Under the pieces are notes generated by a model that saw only the letters and a program-made list of their open reading frames with translations, was not told the origin of the DNA and made no database searches. Positions 25,425 to 34,064 of a stretch of 64,000 bases of DNA are shown here, one piece after another. Origin of the DNA: Synergistaceae bacterium UBA5827 (GTDB lineage: Bacteria > Synergistota > Synergistia > Synergistales > 79-D21); NCBI GenBank assembly GCA_002432945.1, contig DJHE01000012.1, positions 1 through 64,000 on the forward strand, in the 5' to 3' direction. A program made the position numbers and the translations under genes. Positions within the stretch are counted from its first letter, which is position 1. Every line of letters starts with the position of its first letter.

Positions 25425-26108
25425 TCAGTCTGTGAATCGGCCCTGCTCGGCCAGGTTTTCCAGGCCTTGACGGTTGAGCAGCAGAACTTCGCCTCGGCTG
25501 TTACGGATGAAGCCCCGCGAAGACAAGTCTGAAAAAATTCGGGATAAAGTTTCCGGTGTCGTGCCCAGCATGCTGGCAAGCTGGGATTTCGAGGAACCCA
25601 GGACAAGGCGTTCTGCCCCCTCCTGTTTTTCCGAGAGGTAAAGAAGATAACTGGCCAGGCGGCCTGGGACTTCCTTCAGGGCCAGGCTTTCAACCTGGGC
25701 TGTCAATTCCCTCAGGCGCATGGAGAGGACCGAGAGCATGCTCAAGGCAACGGAAGGTTCGCTGCCGATGAGGTTGACAAAGGCTTGCCGGGGGAAGAAA
25801 AGAAGATCGCTATCGACCAGGGTTTCGGCTCCGGCCGGGAAGGTTTTTCCTGCGTAGACGGCCACTTGCCCGAAATGGTCACCCGCCCTGCAGATGTGGA
25901 GGATGGCTTCCTTGCCGTCCGGCGAAACCTTGAAGATTTTGACCCCCCCCTTAACGACAACGTAGAAACCGTTGCCTTCTTCTTCCTCGACAAAAACGGT
26001 TTCTCCCTTTTTGAACCCCCTGAGGACTGATATGGCTTCGATTTTTCCCAAGTCTTCCTCTGAGAGGCCATTGAAACCGGGTACCTGGGCAATGAACTTT
26101 TTCGTCAT
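25425..26108 (-). CDS. Crp/Fnr family regulator, probable hcp regulator
   Basis: A 227-residue regulator: N-terminal cyclic-nucleotide-like barrel (FKKGETVFVEEEEGNGFYVVVKGGVKIF, AGDHFGQVAVYAGKTFPAGAETL) and C-terminal winged helix (SKSQLASMLGTTPETLSRIFSDLSSRGFI). The N-terminal cysteines of Fnr are missing, so it is more like HcpR or DNR, which sense nitrosative stress through heme. ATG 26108 follows GGGAGGAAAAA. It is divergent from the cupin-hcp operon, and a perfect box lies in between. Confidence 0.85.
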   Translation of the reverse strand: MTKKFIAQVPGFNGLSEEDLGKIEAISVLRGFKKGETVFVEEEEGNGFYVVVKGGVKIFKVSPDGKEAILHICRAGDHFGQVAVYAGKTFPAGAETLVDSDLLFFPRQAFVNLIGSEPSVALSMLSVLSMRLRELTAQVESLALKEVPGRLASYLLYLSEKQEGAERLVLGSSKSQLASMLGTTPETLSRIFSDLSSRGFIRNSRGEVLLLNRQGLENLAEQGRFTD

Positions 26109-26147
26109 CCTGTTTTTCCTCCCTGTGGAAAAAAGGTACCCGAGTTC

Positions 26148-26189
26148 TTGATTTAGATCAAGGGAAAAATCCCCCTTCCCGGATATCAT
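26148..26189 (+). promoter_or_regulatory. Fnr/HcpR-type box with class II promoter
   Basis: The perfect dyad TTGAT-TTAG-ATCAA (26148-26161) is centred at 26154.5. A -10, TATCAT, lies at 26184-26189, so the start is near 26196 and the box is centred at -41.5, the classical activator position. It points rightward to the cupin and hcp. Confidence 0.8.
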
Positions 26190-26215
26190 AAACAATAAAG
26201 CGAGGAGGGAATGAC

Positions 26216-26554
26216 ATGAAGGTCGTCAATGCAATGGAAGCGGACGGAATGCAGACACCCCATGGAGTCAAGGTGGCCAGGATATACGACACGGAACACG
26301 CACAGGCGGTCCACATTACCCTGGAACCGGGAGAGTCGCTAAAAAGGCATATTACCCCGGTGGACGTATTCTTTTACGTCCTGGAAGGTGCCGGTGTCGT
26401 CGAGATCGGCAGTGAGCGGCTGGAAGTCACTAGGGACATGCTTGTCGAAAGCCCGAAGGACATCCCGCATTCCTGGGCAAACGAGAGCGGGAGTACGTTC
26501 CGGGTCCTGGTGGTGAAAGTCCCCCGCCCCGCAACCTCTACAAAAGTCTTATAA
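26216..26554 (+). CDS. Cupin domain protein upstream of hcp
   Basis: A 112-residue cupin: HITLEPGESLKRHITPVDVFFYVLEGAGVVEIG and the second motif DIPHSW. GAGGAGGGAATGAC precedes ATG 26216. It is the first gene after the Fnr-type box and lies 53 bases before hcp. Cupins beside hcp occur in anaerobes; a role in nitric oxide defence is inferred from the location only. Confidence 0.83.
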   Translation: MKVVNAMEADGMQTPHGVKVARIYDTEHAQAVHITLEPGESLKRHITPVDVFFYVLEGAGVVEIGSERLEVTRDMLVESPKDIPHSWANESGSTFRVLVVKVPRPATSTKVL

Positions 26555-26607
26555 TAAAGAAATAAAGCAACCTCAAATTAGATAACTGACTGAAGGAGGA
26601 AGATCGA

Positions 26608-28272
26608 ATGTTTTGTTTCCAGTGCCAGGAATGTGCGCAAAACAAGGGATGCACGATAAAGGGGGTCTGCGGCAAGCCTGAAGTGACGGCAAACCTGCAG
26701 GACCTGCTGATTCACGCGCTCAAGGGAATTGCCGTCTGGTCGGAGAAGGCGGTTGAACTGGGTGTTTCCGACAAGGCAGACGGGCTTTTCGTCGCCCAGG
26801 GACTCTTTACCACTATCACCAACGCAAACTGGGATGATGAGCGTTTCGTCGGTCTTATCCGCGAGGCCTTGGGACGCCGCGAGGCGATCCGAGGGCGTGT
26901 CCTCGCCGCATACCAGGCAAAGACCGGCAAGGCATTTGGTGAACCGATGCCCGATGCCGCCACCTGGATGGCGACGGACGAGGCGGAATTCCACGAGAAG
27001 GCCCGCTCCGTCGGGGTGCTGGCAACGGAGAACGAGGATGTCCGTTCCCTTCGTGAACTGCTCGTCATCGGCCTGAAGGGTATCGCGGCTTACGCCGATC
27101 ATGCCGCGGTGCTCGGCTATGAGGACGAAGCCATTTACAACTTCTTCATGGAGGCGCTGGCGTCGACGACGAAGGACCTGACGGTCGACGAGATGGTCGG
27201 AATGGTTATGAAAGCCGGGGAAAAGGCTGTCGAAACCATGGCTCTCCTGGACAAGGCCAACACATCCACGTACGGCAACCCCGAAATCACGGAAGTGAAC
27301 ATCGGCGTTCGCGGCAATCCGGGCATCCTGATCAGCGGCCATGACCTCCGCGACATGGAAGAACTCCTCAAGCAGACGGAGGGAACCGGCGTGGATGTCT
27401 ACACGCACAGCGAAATGCTGCCGGCCAATTACTACCCGGCGTTCAAGAAGTACGGCCATTTCGTCGGGAACTATGGGAACGCCTGGTGGAAGCAGAACGA
27501 GGAGTTCGAGTCCTTCAACGGGCCGATCCTGATGACCACGAACTGCCTCGTTCCCCTGAAAAAGGACAACACCTATCTCGGACGGCTTTTCACCACGGGC
27601 ATGGCGGGATACCCGGGCGCGGTCCATATCCCCGACAGGCAGGACGGCAAGCCCAAGGATTTCTCGACGGTCATCGAAATGGCGAAGTCCTGCAAGCCGC
27701 CGGTCGAGATCGAGACGGGGCACATCGTCGGCGGTTTCGCCCACAACCAGGTCCTGGCCCTTGCGGACAAGGTCGTGGATGCCGTCAAAAGCGGTGCCAT
27801 CAAGCGTTTTGTCGTCATGGCAGGCTGCGATGGCCGCCACAAGAGCCGCGAGTATTTCACCGAGGTGGCGAAGGCCCTGCCTAAGGACACCATCATCCTT
27901 ACAGCCGGCTGCGCCAAGTATCGCTACAACAAGCTGGCCCTTGGCGATATAGGCGGGATTCCACATGTGCTCGACGCCGGGCAGTGCAACGATTCCTATT
28001 CCCTTGCGGTGATTGCCCTCAAGCTCAAGGAAGTCTTCGGGCTCAGCGACATCAACGAACTGCCCCTGTCTTTCGACATCGCCTGGTACGAGCAGAAGGC
28101 TGTCGCTGTCCTGCTGGCCCTGCTGCACCTGGGAGTGAAGGGAATCCGGCTTGGCCCGACCCTTCCCGCCTTTGTTTCGCCGAACGTCCTGAAAGTGCTC
28201 GTGGACAACTTCGACATCAAGGCCACCAGCGAGGTGGAAGCGGATGTCGAGGCGATGATGGCGGGCAGGTAG
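26608..28272 (+). CDS. hcp: Hydroxylamine reductase / hybrid cluster protein
   Basis: A 554-residue Hcp, which reduces hydroxylamine or NO by means of a [4Fe-4S] cluster and a hybrid [4Fe-2S-2O] cluster. The N-terminal cluster cysteines are Cys3, Cys6, Cys15 and Cys21 ([21 protein letters not shown]). Hybrid-cluster ligands lie in [37 protein letters not shown] and [21 protein letters not shown] precedes the ATG. The Fnr-type box upstream should induce it under nitrosative stress. Confidence 0.96.
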   Translation: MFCFQCQECAQNKGCTIKGVCGKPEVTANLQDLLIHALKGIAVWSEKAVELGVSDKADGLFVAQGLFTTITNANWDDERFVGLIREALGRREAIRGRVLAAYQAKTGKAFGEPMPDAATWMATDEAEFHEKARSVGVLATENEDVRSLRELLVIGLKGIAAYADHAAVLGYEDEAIYNFFMEALASTTKDLTVDEMVGMVMKAGEKAVETMALLDKANTSTYGNPEITEVNIGVRGNPGILISGHDLRDMEELLKQTEGTGVDVYTHSEMLPANYYPAFKKYGHFVGNYGNAWWKQNEEFESFNGPILMTTNCLVPLKKDNTYLGRLFTTGMAGYPGAVHIPDRQDGKPKDFSTVIEMAKSCKPPVEIETGHIVGGFAHNQVLALADKVVDAVKSGAIKRFVVMAGCDGRHKSREYFTEVAKALPKDTIILTAGCAKYRYNKLALGDIGGIPHVLDAGQCNDSYSLAVIALKLKEVFGLSDINELPLSFDIAWYEQKAVAVLLALLHLGVKGIRLGPTLPAFVSPNVLKVLVDNFDIKATSEVEADVEAMMAGR

Positions 28273-28299
28273 GCTTTCGCCGGCAGAAAAGAGAGGAAG

Positions 28300-28341
28300 A
28301 AGAGCCTCCCGGTTTTGAAAACCGGGGGGCTCTTTGTGTTT
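28300..28341 (+). terminator. Terminator after hcp
   Basis: AAGAGCCTCCCGGTTTT pairs with AAAACCGGGGGGCTCTT around a G, followed by TGTGTTTT. Confidence 0.85.
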
Positions 28342-28427
28342 TAAAAGGTGAAACTGGGCCCGCGGAAGCCTCGAAAGGTTAAAATAATCAGGTACTGAAG
28401 GAAAAAATGGAGAAGGAGGAGTCCAAA

Positions 28428-28628
28428 ATGCCGATCGTTCGTGTCCAAATGTGGTCCGGGAGAAGCGATGAATGCAAGGTGAACCTTGCAAAGGCAATCA
28501 CGGATGTCGTGGTCGAACAGCTTGGGTGCCCCCTGCAGGCGGTCACGGTGGTGGTGGAGGAGTCCCCAAAGGAGAATTGGGTCATAGGAGGGCAACCCTG
28601 CTCCGGGTCTCCCGCTGGGAAGAAATAG
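28428..28628 (+). CDS. 4-oxalocrotonate tautomerase family protein
   Basis: A 66-residue tautomerase: MPIVRVQMWSGRSDECKVNLAKAITDVVVEQLGCP...VTVVVEESPKENWVIGG. The amino-terminal Pro (after Met removal), the catalytic base, is present. GAAGGAGGAG precedes ATG 28428; the longer frame from 28407 would bury Pro1 and is rejected. It is probably co-transcribed with the nitroreductase 26 bases on. Confidence 0.9.
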   Translation: MPIVRVQMWSGRSDECKVNLAKAITDVVVEQLGCPLQAVTVVVEESPKENWVIGGQPCSGSPAGKK

Positions 28629-28654
28629 ATTTCGGCAGGAAAGGAGTTGCCGTC

Positions 28655-29173
28655 ATGCTGGAAGTGTTGAGGAAGAGGAGGAGCATCCGGAAGTACCAGG
28701 AGACCGCCCTGAAGCCCGAAGAGGTGGAAACCCTGAAGGAAATGCTCCTGCGTTCGCCTTCCGCCCACAACTACAAGTCTTGGGAATTCATTTTTGTCGA
28801 CGACCGAGACCTGCTTAAGCAGCTTTCCGCGGTTCGCGCCGGCAGCTCGGCTTTCCTGGCCGGAGCGAGCCTGGGAATTGTCGTCATGGGGAACGAAAAC
28901 ACCCAGGACGTCTGGGTAGAGGACGCTTCAGTCGCTTCCATGGTCGGGCAGATCGCCGCTGCGGCCATGGGGATCGGGTCCTGCTGGATCCAGATCCGCA
29001 ATAGGGACCATGCACCAGGGGTAACGGCCGAGGACTACGTTCGAAAACTTTTGGACATCCCGGCCCCTTTCAGGGTCCTTGCCATACTCGGGATGGGGTA
29101 TCCAGCCGAGGAAAAGGCCGAGGTCCCCATCGTAAAACTCCCATTCGAAAAAATCCATAGTAACCGGTTCTGA
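28655..29173 (+). CDS. Nitroreductase family protein
   Basis: A 172-residue flavoenzyme. RKRRSIRKYQETAL holds the basic FMN-phosphate site and LRSPSAHNYKSWEFIFVDD the flavin loop; AAAAMGIGSCWIQIRNR and AILGMGYPAEEK are the C-terminal motifs. It belongs to the short two-layer branch. AAAGGAG precedes ATG 28655. Substrate unknown. Confidence 0.88.
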   Translation: MLEVLRKRRSIRKYQETALKPEEVETLKEMLLRSPSAHNYKSWEFIFVDDRDLLKQLSAVRAGSSAFLAGASLGIVVMGNENTQDVWVEDASVASMVGQIAAAAMGIGSCWIQIRNRDHAPGVTAEDYVRKLLDIPAPFRVLAILGMGYPAEEKAEVPIVKLPFEKIHSNRF

Positions 29174-29189
29174 TTCTGCCATTCGAGTC

Positions 29190-29232
29190 GAAAAAGGAGA
29201 TCCCCAATCGGACGATTGGGGATCTCCTTTTT
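29190..29232. terminator. Bidirectional terminator
   Basis: The stem AAAAAGGAGATCCCCAATCG with its complement has a T-run on both strands, between the convergent nitroreductase and arsC genes. Confidence 0.9.
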
Positions 29233-29254
29233 CAGGATAAACAGGGTCGCCAGT

Positions 29255-29713
29255 TTACCGATTCAAGGTTCCTTCCTTAACCAGTTCTTCGACCCATGTC
29301 TCAACCTGTTGCCGGATCTCGTCACGGATCAGCCGGGTCTTCTCCAGCTTTTCTTCCCAGGTTCCTTCCAGTGTTGCGGGATCCTCGAACGGCCAGTGGA
29401 GCCTCTTGCAGACGCCGGGGAAAATCGGGCATTTCCCGGCCTTGGCGGCATCGCACACGGCGATGACGTAATCATACAGCCGTCCCTGCTGGAACAGGTC
29501 GAAAACGCGCTGCATCCTTTTTCCTTCCAGGTCGATGCCGATTTCTTTCATGACCTCCACGACAAGCGGGTTGATCCGATCGGCCAGTTCCAGGCCTGCA
29601 CTCTCGACCTCGAAGGCCTCCCTGCCGATTTTCTTTAGAAAAGCCTCCGCCATCTGGCTTCGAGCGCTATTGTGTCCACACAGGAAAAGGACCTTGATTG
29701 TTTTTCCCGGCAA
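29255..29713 (-). CDS. arsC: Low-molecular-weight-phosphatase-type arsenate reductase
   Basis: A 152-residue protein. The P-loop CGHNSARSQMAEA (C-x5-R) and the DPATLEGTWEEKLEKTRLIRDEI tail match the thioredoxin-coupled ArsC family. The redox cysteines used in the relay are visible in VIAVCDAAKAGKCPIFPGVCK. It reduces arsenate to arsenite; no ars efflux gene lies nearby. The start MPGKTIKVLFLC is preceded by a GGGAGGGATGAG region. Confidence 0.87.
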   Translation of the reverse strand: MPGKTIKVLFLCGHNSARSQMAEAFLKKIGREAFEVESAGLELADRINPLVVEVMKEIGIDLEGKRMQRVFDLFQQGRLYDYVIAVCDAAKAGKCPIFPGVCKRLHWPFEDPATLEGTWEEKLEKTRLIRDEIRQQVETWVEELVKEGTLNR

Positions 29714-29872
29714 GACTCATCCCTCCCGATCATTCGGCTGCCGCTCCAATATACGCGAGAGGGGCAGGAATGTTGTATCGGAAGTGTTCCAGTTTGGTTA
29801 CAGGGTAGTTCTCCTGGTCGATGCTTGGCAATATGCCTTGCTATCAGGCAATCCGTTCCAATCGCACAGAAG

Positions 29873-29903
29873 AAAATAAAGCGCCTCGCCGGGGGCAAGG
29901 CGC
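29873..29903 (-). terminator. Terminator after brnQ
   Basis: Minus-strand GCGCCTTG and CGAGGCGC pair, followed by TTTATTTT. Confidence 0.7.
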
Positions 29904-29932
29904 AGGTCAGGGAAATTTTTTCCCTGTCGGTT

Positions 29933-31252
29933 TTAGGCTTCTCCTGAAGTCTTGACCTTGGCGGCGCGTGCCATGAACAGCGATCCCAGGACGAGGCCGG
30001 CAATTGTCGGCACGACCCACGGGAATCCCTGCTGGCTCAGGGGCATGGCAGCTACGACCTGCTGCATCCAGGAAACTTCGAAACCGGCGACCTTCACGGC
30101 GTCGAAGAATCCGAAAAGGAGGGCCATGCAGACTCCGCCGAGAAGCATGGGACGGAATTTCTCGACGTCGAGGAAGTAGGTCCCGAGAATGATCACGATC
30201 AGGGCGGGATAGAGCAGCATCAGGAAGGGAACCGTGTAGCCGACAATGCGTGAAAGCCCGACAAGTCCAAGGGCGAAACCGCACGCGCTGGAGGCAATGA
30301 CCACCGTTTTGTAGCTTAGCTTACCGTCGGTGACCTGTTCGAAGAACGTTCCCGCAGTCGCGGTCAGGCCTGCGGAAGTGGTGAAGCAGGCCAGGGCCAT
30401 GAGCAGGGCAAAGATCGTCATGCCCGGTGTCCCGAAAAGGTGGGTCGTCACCTTCAAGGGCAACTCTCCCAGGCTGGCTCCCGGGTATACCGCTCCTGCA
30501 CTGGCACCGAGCCAGGTGAGGCTCATCTGGGTCACGCCGAGGAGAACGACCGTCACCAGCCCGACGCGGACCAGGTTCCTTTGCTGGGCTCCTTCATCGG
30601 TGATTCCTTTCAGGGAGAACACGTTCAGGATCCAGCCTCCCATCAGGACGGCTGCGATGGCGTTCATCGTGTTGAAGCCAAAATTGAAGCCCACCCCGAA
30701 CGCGGCTTTCGAGGTAACCGTGCTGGCAACGGGCATGGCGATGGGGGAAGTGACCCCTTTGAAGGCGATTGCCGTGATGAAGAGGACCAGGGCCGGGGAA
30801 AGGATGTTCCCGAGCCGGTCTACGACAGCGGTACGGTTCAGGCAGACATAGGCATTCAAGGCGAAAAACACTCCCAGGGTGAGCGCGATGGCGGTACCCG
30901 GGAAGAAAGGCAGGATCGACATTTCATGGGTGGCGGAAGCCACGCGCGGCAGGATGAAGACGGGCCCGACCACCAGCATCAGGATGGCCCCGAATACTTT
31001 GCCCCAGAAGGGGGTGATAATTTCACCGGCCATGTGGGCGATGCCCACCCGGTCCTTGGCCATCGCCAGGTAGCCGAGGTACGCGATGACCGTGTTCACG
31101 AAAAAGTAGCCCAGGCCGGCGATGAGCCATAGCGATCCCGTATCCAGGCCCAACTTGCCCGGGAAAATAATGTCTCCAACCCCAAAGTGGGCGCTGAACA
31201 ACGCCAGTCCGATCGTAAGAATCCCTGTTAACTTCAGGTCCTGTTCCGACAT
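29933..31252 (-). CDS. brnQ: Branched-chain amino acid transporter (LIVCS)
   Basis: A 439-residue membrane protein with about twelve hydrophobic segments. LTGILTIGLALFSAHFGVGDIIFPGKLGLDTG is the LIVCS N-terminus and GFNFGFNTMNAIAAVLMGGWILN the conserved central segment. It imports Leu, Ile or Val with a cation. GAGGAGGGAAATC precedes ATG 31252. It follows an MBL-fold gene by 24 bases and probably shares its transcript. Fits with ilvE at 5790. Confidence 0.92.
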   Translation of the reverse strand: MSEQDLKLTGILTIGLALFSAHFGVGDIIFPGKLGLDTGSLWLIAGLGYFFVNTVIAYLGYLAMAKDRVGIAHMAGEIITPFWGKVFGAILMLVVGPVFILPRVASATHEMSILPFFPGTAIALTLGVFFALNAYVCLNRTAVVDRLGNILSPALVLFITAIAFKGVTSPIAMPVASTVTSKAAFGVGFNFGFNTMNAIAAVLMGGWILNVFSLKGITDEGAQQRNLVRVGLVTVVLLGVTQMSLTWLGASAGAVYPGASLGELPLKVTTHLFGTPGMTIFALLMALACFTTSAGLTATAGTFFEQVTDGKLSYKTVVIASSACGFALGLVGLSRIVGYTVPFLMLLYPALIVIILGTYFLDVEKFRPMLLGGVCMALLFGFFDAVKVAGFEVSWMQQVVAAMPLSQQGFPWVVPTIAGLVLGSLFMARAAKVKTSGEA

Positions 31253-31276
31253 GGATGATTTCCCTCCTCTCGTTTC

Positions 31277-32140
31277 TCAGAAACGGAAAACGGTTCCGGA
31301 ACCCATCGTCGTAAACTTCTTGCCGAATTTCGCGTACAACGCTGCCTGGGCCCTGAAGCCGGTGCAATGTCCAGCCGCAACCAGGGAAGGCGAGAACTCG
31401 GCAAGGGCCGATGCGGTTTTCTCGATTCTCTCTTCGGATGCTTCCACCAGGTGCAGGCCGCCGATCACTCCTTCGACGCGCTCATTTGGGGCGGCAGCGT
31501 GCTTCAGGATGTTGATGATCCCCGCATGGCTGCAGCCGGTGATGATGACAAGTCCCTTACCCTCTATCCTTGCTGCAAGGGAAAGATCGTCCGGCATGCT
31601 GTCCGGGACCACCCGGCCGTTTTCGTCCAACGTGGAAAGCGCGATTCCCACTTCTTCGAAATCCGTGACCCTCGGCACCTCGCCGGTGGTGGAAAGCCCC
31701 GGCATCAGCTGGAGCGGACCAGAAACCAGGACAAGCTCAGCGCCTGCTGCCCTGAGGTCCTCGGGTTTATCGCCCTGCATCACGCCGACGTGCTGGAAAA
31801 ACGGATCCGTGACGAAATTTAGCCTGAAAAGGGCCGGATGGGCGATGACGGGCAGGTCCTTCCTGCCGATGGCTTCCAGGATCCGGGTCAACCCCTGCGT
31901 GTGATCGTAGTGGCAATGGGTCAGTACGACCGCATCGGTCTCGGCGAGAGAGATACCGAGTTTCCCAACGTTGAAAAGCAGGGCTTCCGGGTTCTGCCCC
32001 ACGTCAACGAGGATCCTTTTGGTGATTCCTTTCCTTTCCGCCTCCAGCCAGTAGGACACCCCATGCTGGCCGAGAAGCGGGCTTTCGTAAGGAACACTGT
32101 CTTCCGCCAATACGGTTACGGTCAGTTTGTCCAACACCAT
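31277..32140 (-). CDS. MBL-fold hydrolase upstream of brnQ
   Basis: A 287-residue metallo-hydrolase of the group often annotated as dihydropteridine-phosphate synthase-like. The metal motif is THCHYDHTQGL, followed by ITGCSHAGIINIL and AAGHCTGFRA. It is paralogous to the protein at 33158. ATG 32140 is preferred, with GGGGGTGG ahead; a GTG two codons earlier would overlap that site. It forms an operon with brnQ. No substrate is known. Confidence 0.83.
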   Translation of the reverse strand: MVLDKLTVTVLAEDSVPYESPLLGQHGVSYWLEAERKGITKRILVDVGQNPEALLFNVGKLGISLAETDAVVLTHCHYDHTQGLTRILEAIGRKDLPVIAHPALFRLNFVTDPFFQHVGVMQGDKPEDLRAAGAELVLVSGPLQLMPGLSTTGEVPRVTDFEEVGIALSTLDENGRVVPDSMPDDLSLAARIEGKGLVIITGCSHAGIINILKHAAAPNERVEGVIGGLHLVEASEERIEKTASALAEFSPSLVAAGHCTGFRAQAALYAKFGKKFTTMGSGTVFRF

Positions 32141-32178
32141 TCCCACCCCCTTCGAATTTAATGAAACGCAATGGAGAA

Positions 32179-32249
32179 AGTTTTGGGCATATGCTCTATT
32201 TTGTCAATATGGCGCTTTAGATTAAAGTTTTTATAATGAACCTCATTAT
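32179..32249 (-). promoter_or_regulatory. Promoter of MBL-brnQ with Fur-like dyad
   Basis: Leftward TTGACA (32207-32202), 17 bases and AAAACT (32184-32179) may drive MBL-brnQ. Upstream, ATAATGA-ACC-TCATTAT (32233-32249) is a perfect dyad that strongly resembles the Fur consensus half-sites. A Fur family operator is inferred. Confidence 0.45.
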
Positions 32250-32296
32250 CAACACGACAGACCGCGGTATGGGTTTGAATGGCGGCGGGAGTGATT

Positions 32297-32596
32297 TCAT
32301 GGTAGGGATGTGGAGAAGCCCTCGCGTTCGAGCAGCAGGGCGCACCCTTTTACAAGGGCTTCCGCGGTTTTGCGCCTTGCCGAGGAAAGGATGCGCCCAA
32401 AAGTCTGACGGGAGATTCCCATCTTTTCGGCAGCCCGGGCGTGGTATTGGCCTTCCAGGTCCGCGAGGCGCAAGGCCTCGAATTCGTCGGCATGCAGGAC
32501 CACCTCTTCGAGATCCTTCTTCGGCACTCCGGCGGGTTTGAAAACCCAGGCAACAGGGCTTCCTTCGATCTTTGGGCAGCAACGAGGTCTCGGCAA
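32297..32596 (-). CDS. DUF134 family helix-turn-helix protein
   Basis: A 99-residue protein: MPRPRCCPKI start, AWVFKPAGVP, HADEFEALRLADLEGQYHARAAEKMGISRQTFGRILSSARRKTAEALVKG. This is DUF134, a sigma-factor-like HTH family often beside iron-sulfur or NifB-related genes. TTG 32596 gives the usual MPRPR start and has GGGAGGGAA just upstream; ATG 32611 would overlap that site. Together with the dyad at 32233, it may regulate the MBL-brnQ operon. Confidence 0.82.
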   Translation of the reverse strand: MPRPRCCPKIEGSPVAWVFKPAGVPKKDLEEVVLHADEFEALRLADLEGQYHARAAEKMGISRQTFGRILSSARRKTAEALVKGCALLLEREGFSTSLP

Positions 32597-32692
32597 GTTC
32601 TTCCCTCCCATCGGGATCTTTCGCCAGTGAGCATTTCAATGGCTTCGAGGATTCCATTCTATCAAGCCTGTTTTCAGGTTCCCGCCCGGCTA

Positions 32693-33141
32693 TGGTGGCG
32701 GCCATAGGGACCATACTGATCCCGGCCATGGTGAAGGTCGACGCTTCGGTAGATTTTGCGGTCGTAATGTTCATCATTGCATTTGCTAGTGTTTTTGCCT
32801 GGGTCTTGGCGACCAGTCACTTTGCCACGGATCTTCCCGAGAAATTGCTGTCCATCACATCCAATAAAAGAATCCTCCTGCTCTTGATCAATGGTATCCT
32901 GTTCCTATCCGGTTGTTTCATCGACGCCGCATCGGCCAATTACATTTTCCTGCCCATTATGCTGCCGGTTATTAGACAACTGGGAGTCGCCCCGATCGTT
33001 TTCGGGGTTTTCATGACCATGAATCTGGCGATCCGGATGAGAACCCCGCCAATAGTTCTTGCCCTGGTGACGTTCATCCCCACGCTTTCCCTGTGGCTAC
33101 CCAATTTGATGGGTATCAAGCAACAAGTTGAAAAACAATAA
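32693..33141 (+). pseudogene. Remnant of TRAP transporter large permease (DctM)
   Basis: The frame encodes VMFIIAFASVFAWVLATSHFATDLPEKLLSIT..., LLLLINGILFLSGCFIDAASANYIFLPIMLPVIRQLGVAPIVFGVFMTMNLAIRMRTPP and FIPTLSLWLPNLMG. These are the C-terminal helices of DctM, but the first two-thirds of the roughly 430-residue protein are missing, and an internal piece is lost after TPP (where TPPVGLNL...ASGI is expected). No start with a ribosome site and no DctP or DctQ partner are present. Confidence 0.75.
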
Positions 33142-33157
33142 AGAGGCGATGGGAACC

Positions 33158-33970
33158 ATGCGTCTTTCAATAATCGCAGAAAACTCCACCCGCTCCCCGC
33201 TTATCCAGCCCGAATACGGGCTTAGCCTGCACGTATCTACAGGAGAAGCTTCCATCCTCGTCGACACGGCCCAGGGAATGGGGCTTTTCGCGAACGCAGG
33301 GAGAATGGGTATTGATCTCGCAGCCCTGGACATGCTGGCCTTGAGCCATGGTCATTTCGATCACGTCGGTGGGGTGGCTTCTCTCTATTCCTTCCACGGG
33401 CCGATGCCGCTTTGGGCGCACCCGGCTGTTGATGGAAGGCACTCCAGGTTGAAGAACGGAAAAGTGCATTTTATCGGTTTTCATGTCAACAAGGCCGCCA
33501 TCGATTTTCGCCCCGTGACCGGCCAGGTGGAGATCGCATCCCGGTTCTGGGCCCTGGAAGTTCCAATGGAGCGGAGAGACCCGGAGTTCATGAAAAACCC
33601 TCCGCACCTTGTCCTGGATGGTCCGGGAGGCCCGATCCCCGATCCTTTCGAGGATGATTTGTCTTTCGTGGTGGAAGGGGAGAAGGGGATCAGCGTGCTC
33701 CTGGGGTGTGCCCATGCGGGAGTAGTGAACATCCTGGAAGAGGTCGCCCGGGTATTCGGGACACGGGCCTTTTTCTCCGTTGCAGGCGGGATGCACATGG
33801 CGGACCAGGACGAAGATTTCACGGAAAAAGTTGTGGAGGTCCTGGCCGGACGGTTTTCGGTGCGTAAGTGGTACCCTTGCCACTGCACGGGCTTCAAGGC
33901 TGCTTCTTTATTGGGTTCCCGGGGACAAAACGTGGATTGGGGTTACGCCGGGACATCGATTGAGCTTTAG
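33158..33970 (+). CDS. MBL-fold hydrolase, paralogue of the 31277 protein
   Basis: A 270-residue metallo-hydrolase: LSIIAENSTRSPLIQPEYGLSLHV, metal motif SHGHFDHVGGV, LLGCAHAGVVNILEEV, PCHCTGFKA. Motifs line up with its neighbour on the other strand at 31277, so the two come from a duplication. ATG 33149 and ATG 33158 are both possible; an AAAGAGG site fits 33158 better. The dctM remnant ends only a few bases ahead. Confidence 0.8.
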   Translation: MRLSIIAENSTRSPLIQPEYGLSLHVSTGEASILVDTAQGMGLFANAGRMGIDLAALDMLALSHGHFDHVGGVASLYSFHGPMPLWAHPAVDGRHSRLKNGKVHFIGFHVNKAAIDFRPVTGQVEIASRFWALEVPMERRDPEFMKNPPHLVLDGPGGPIPDPFEDDLSFVVEGEKGISVLLGCAHAGVVNILEEVARVFGTRAFFSVAGGMHMADQDEDFTEKVVEVLAGRFSVRKWYPCHCTGFKAASLLGSRGQNVDWGYAGTSIEL

Positions 33971-33998
33971 AAAACGACCGGTGACGCTATTTTTCTGA

Positions 33999-34037
33999 AG
34001 GGCAATCCCGGGCAAAATAAACGGGATTGCCCTTCTT
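33999..34037. terminator. Bidirectional terminator
   Basis: AAGGGCAATCCCG pairs with CGGGATTGCCCTT, then CTTC, between the convergent MBL and cysteine-synthase-like genes. Confidence 0.75.
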
Positions 34038-34064
34038 CAGTTCTATCCCATAATTTTTCCCGGA

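Noticed and set aside
26578..28497. A long open frame on the minus strand opposite hcp
   Set aside because: It is antisense to an unmistakable Hcp, has no family motifs and arises from the codon bias of the real gene.
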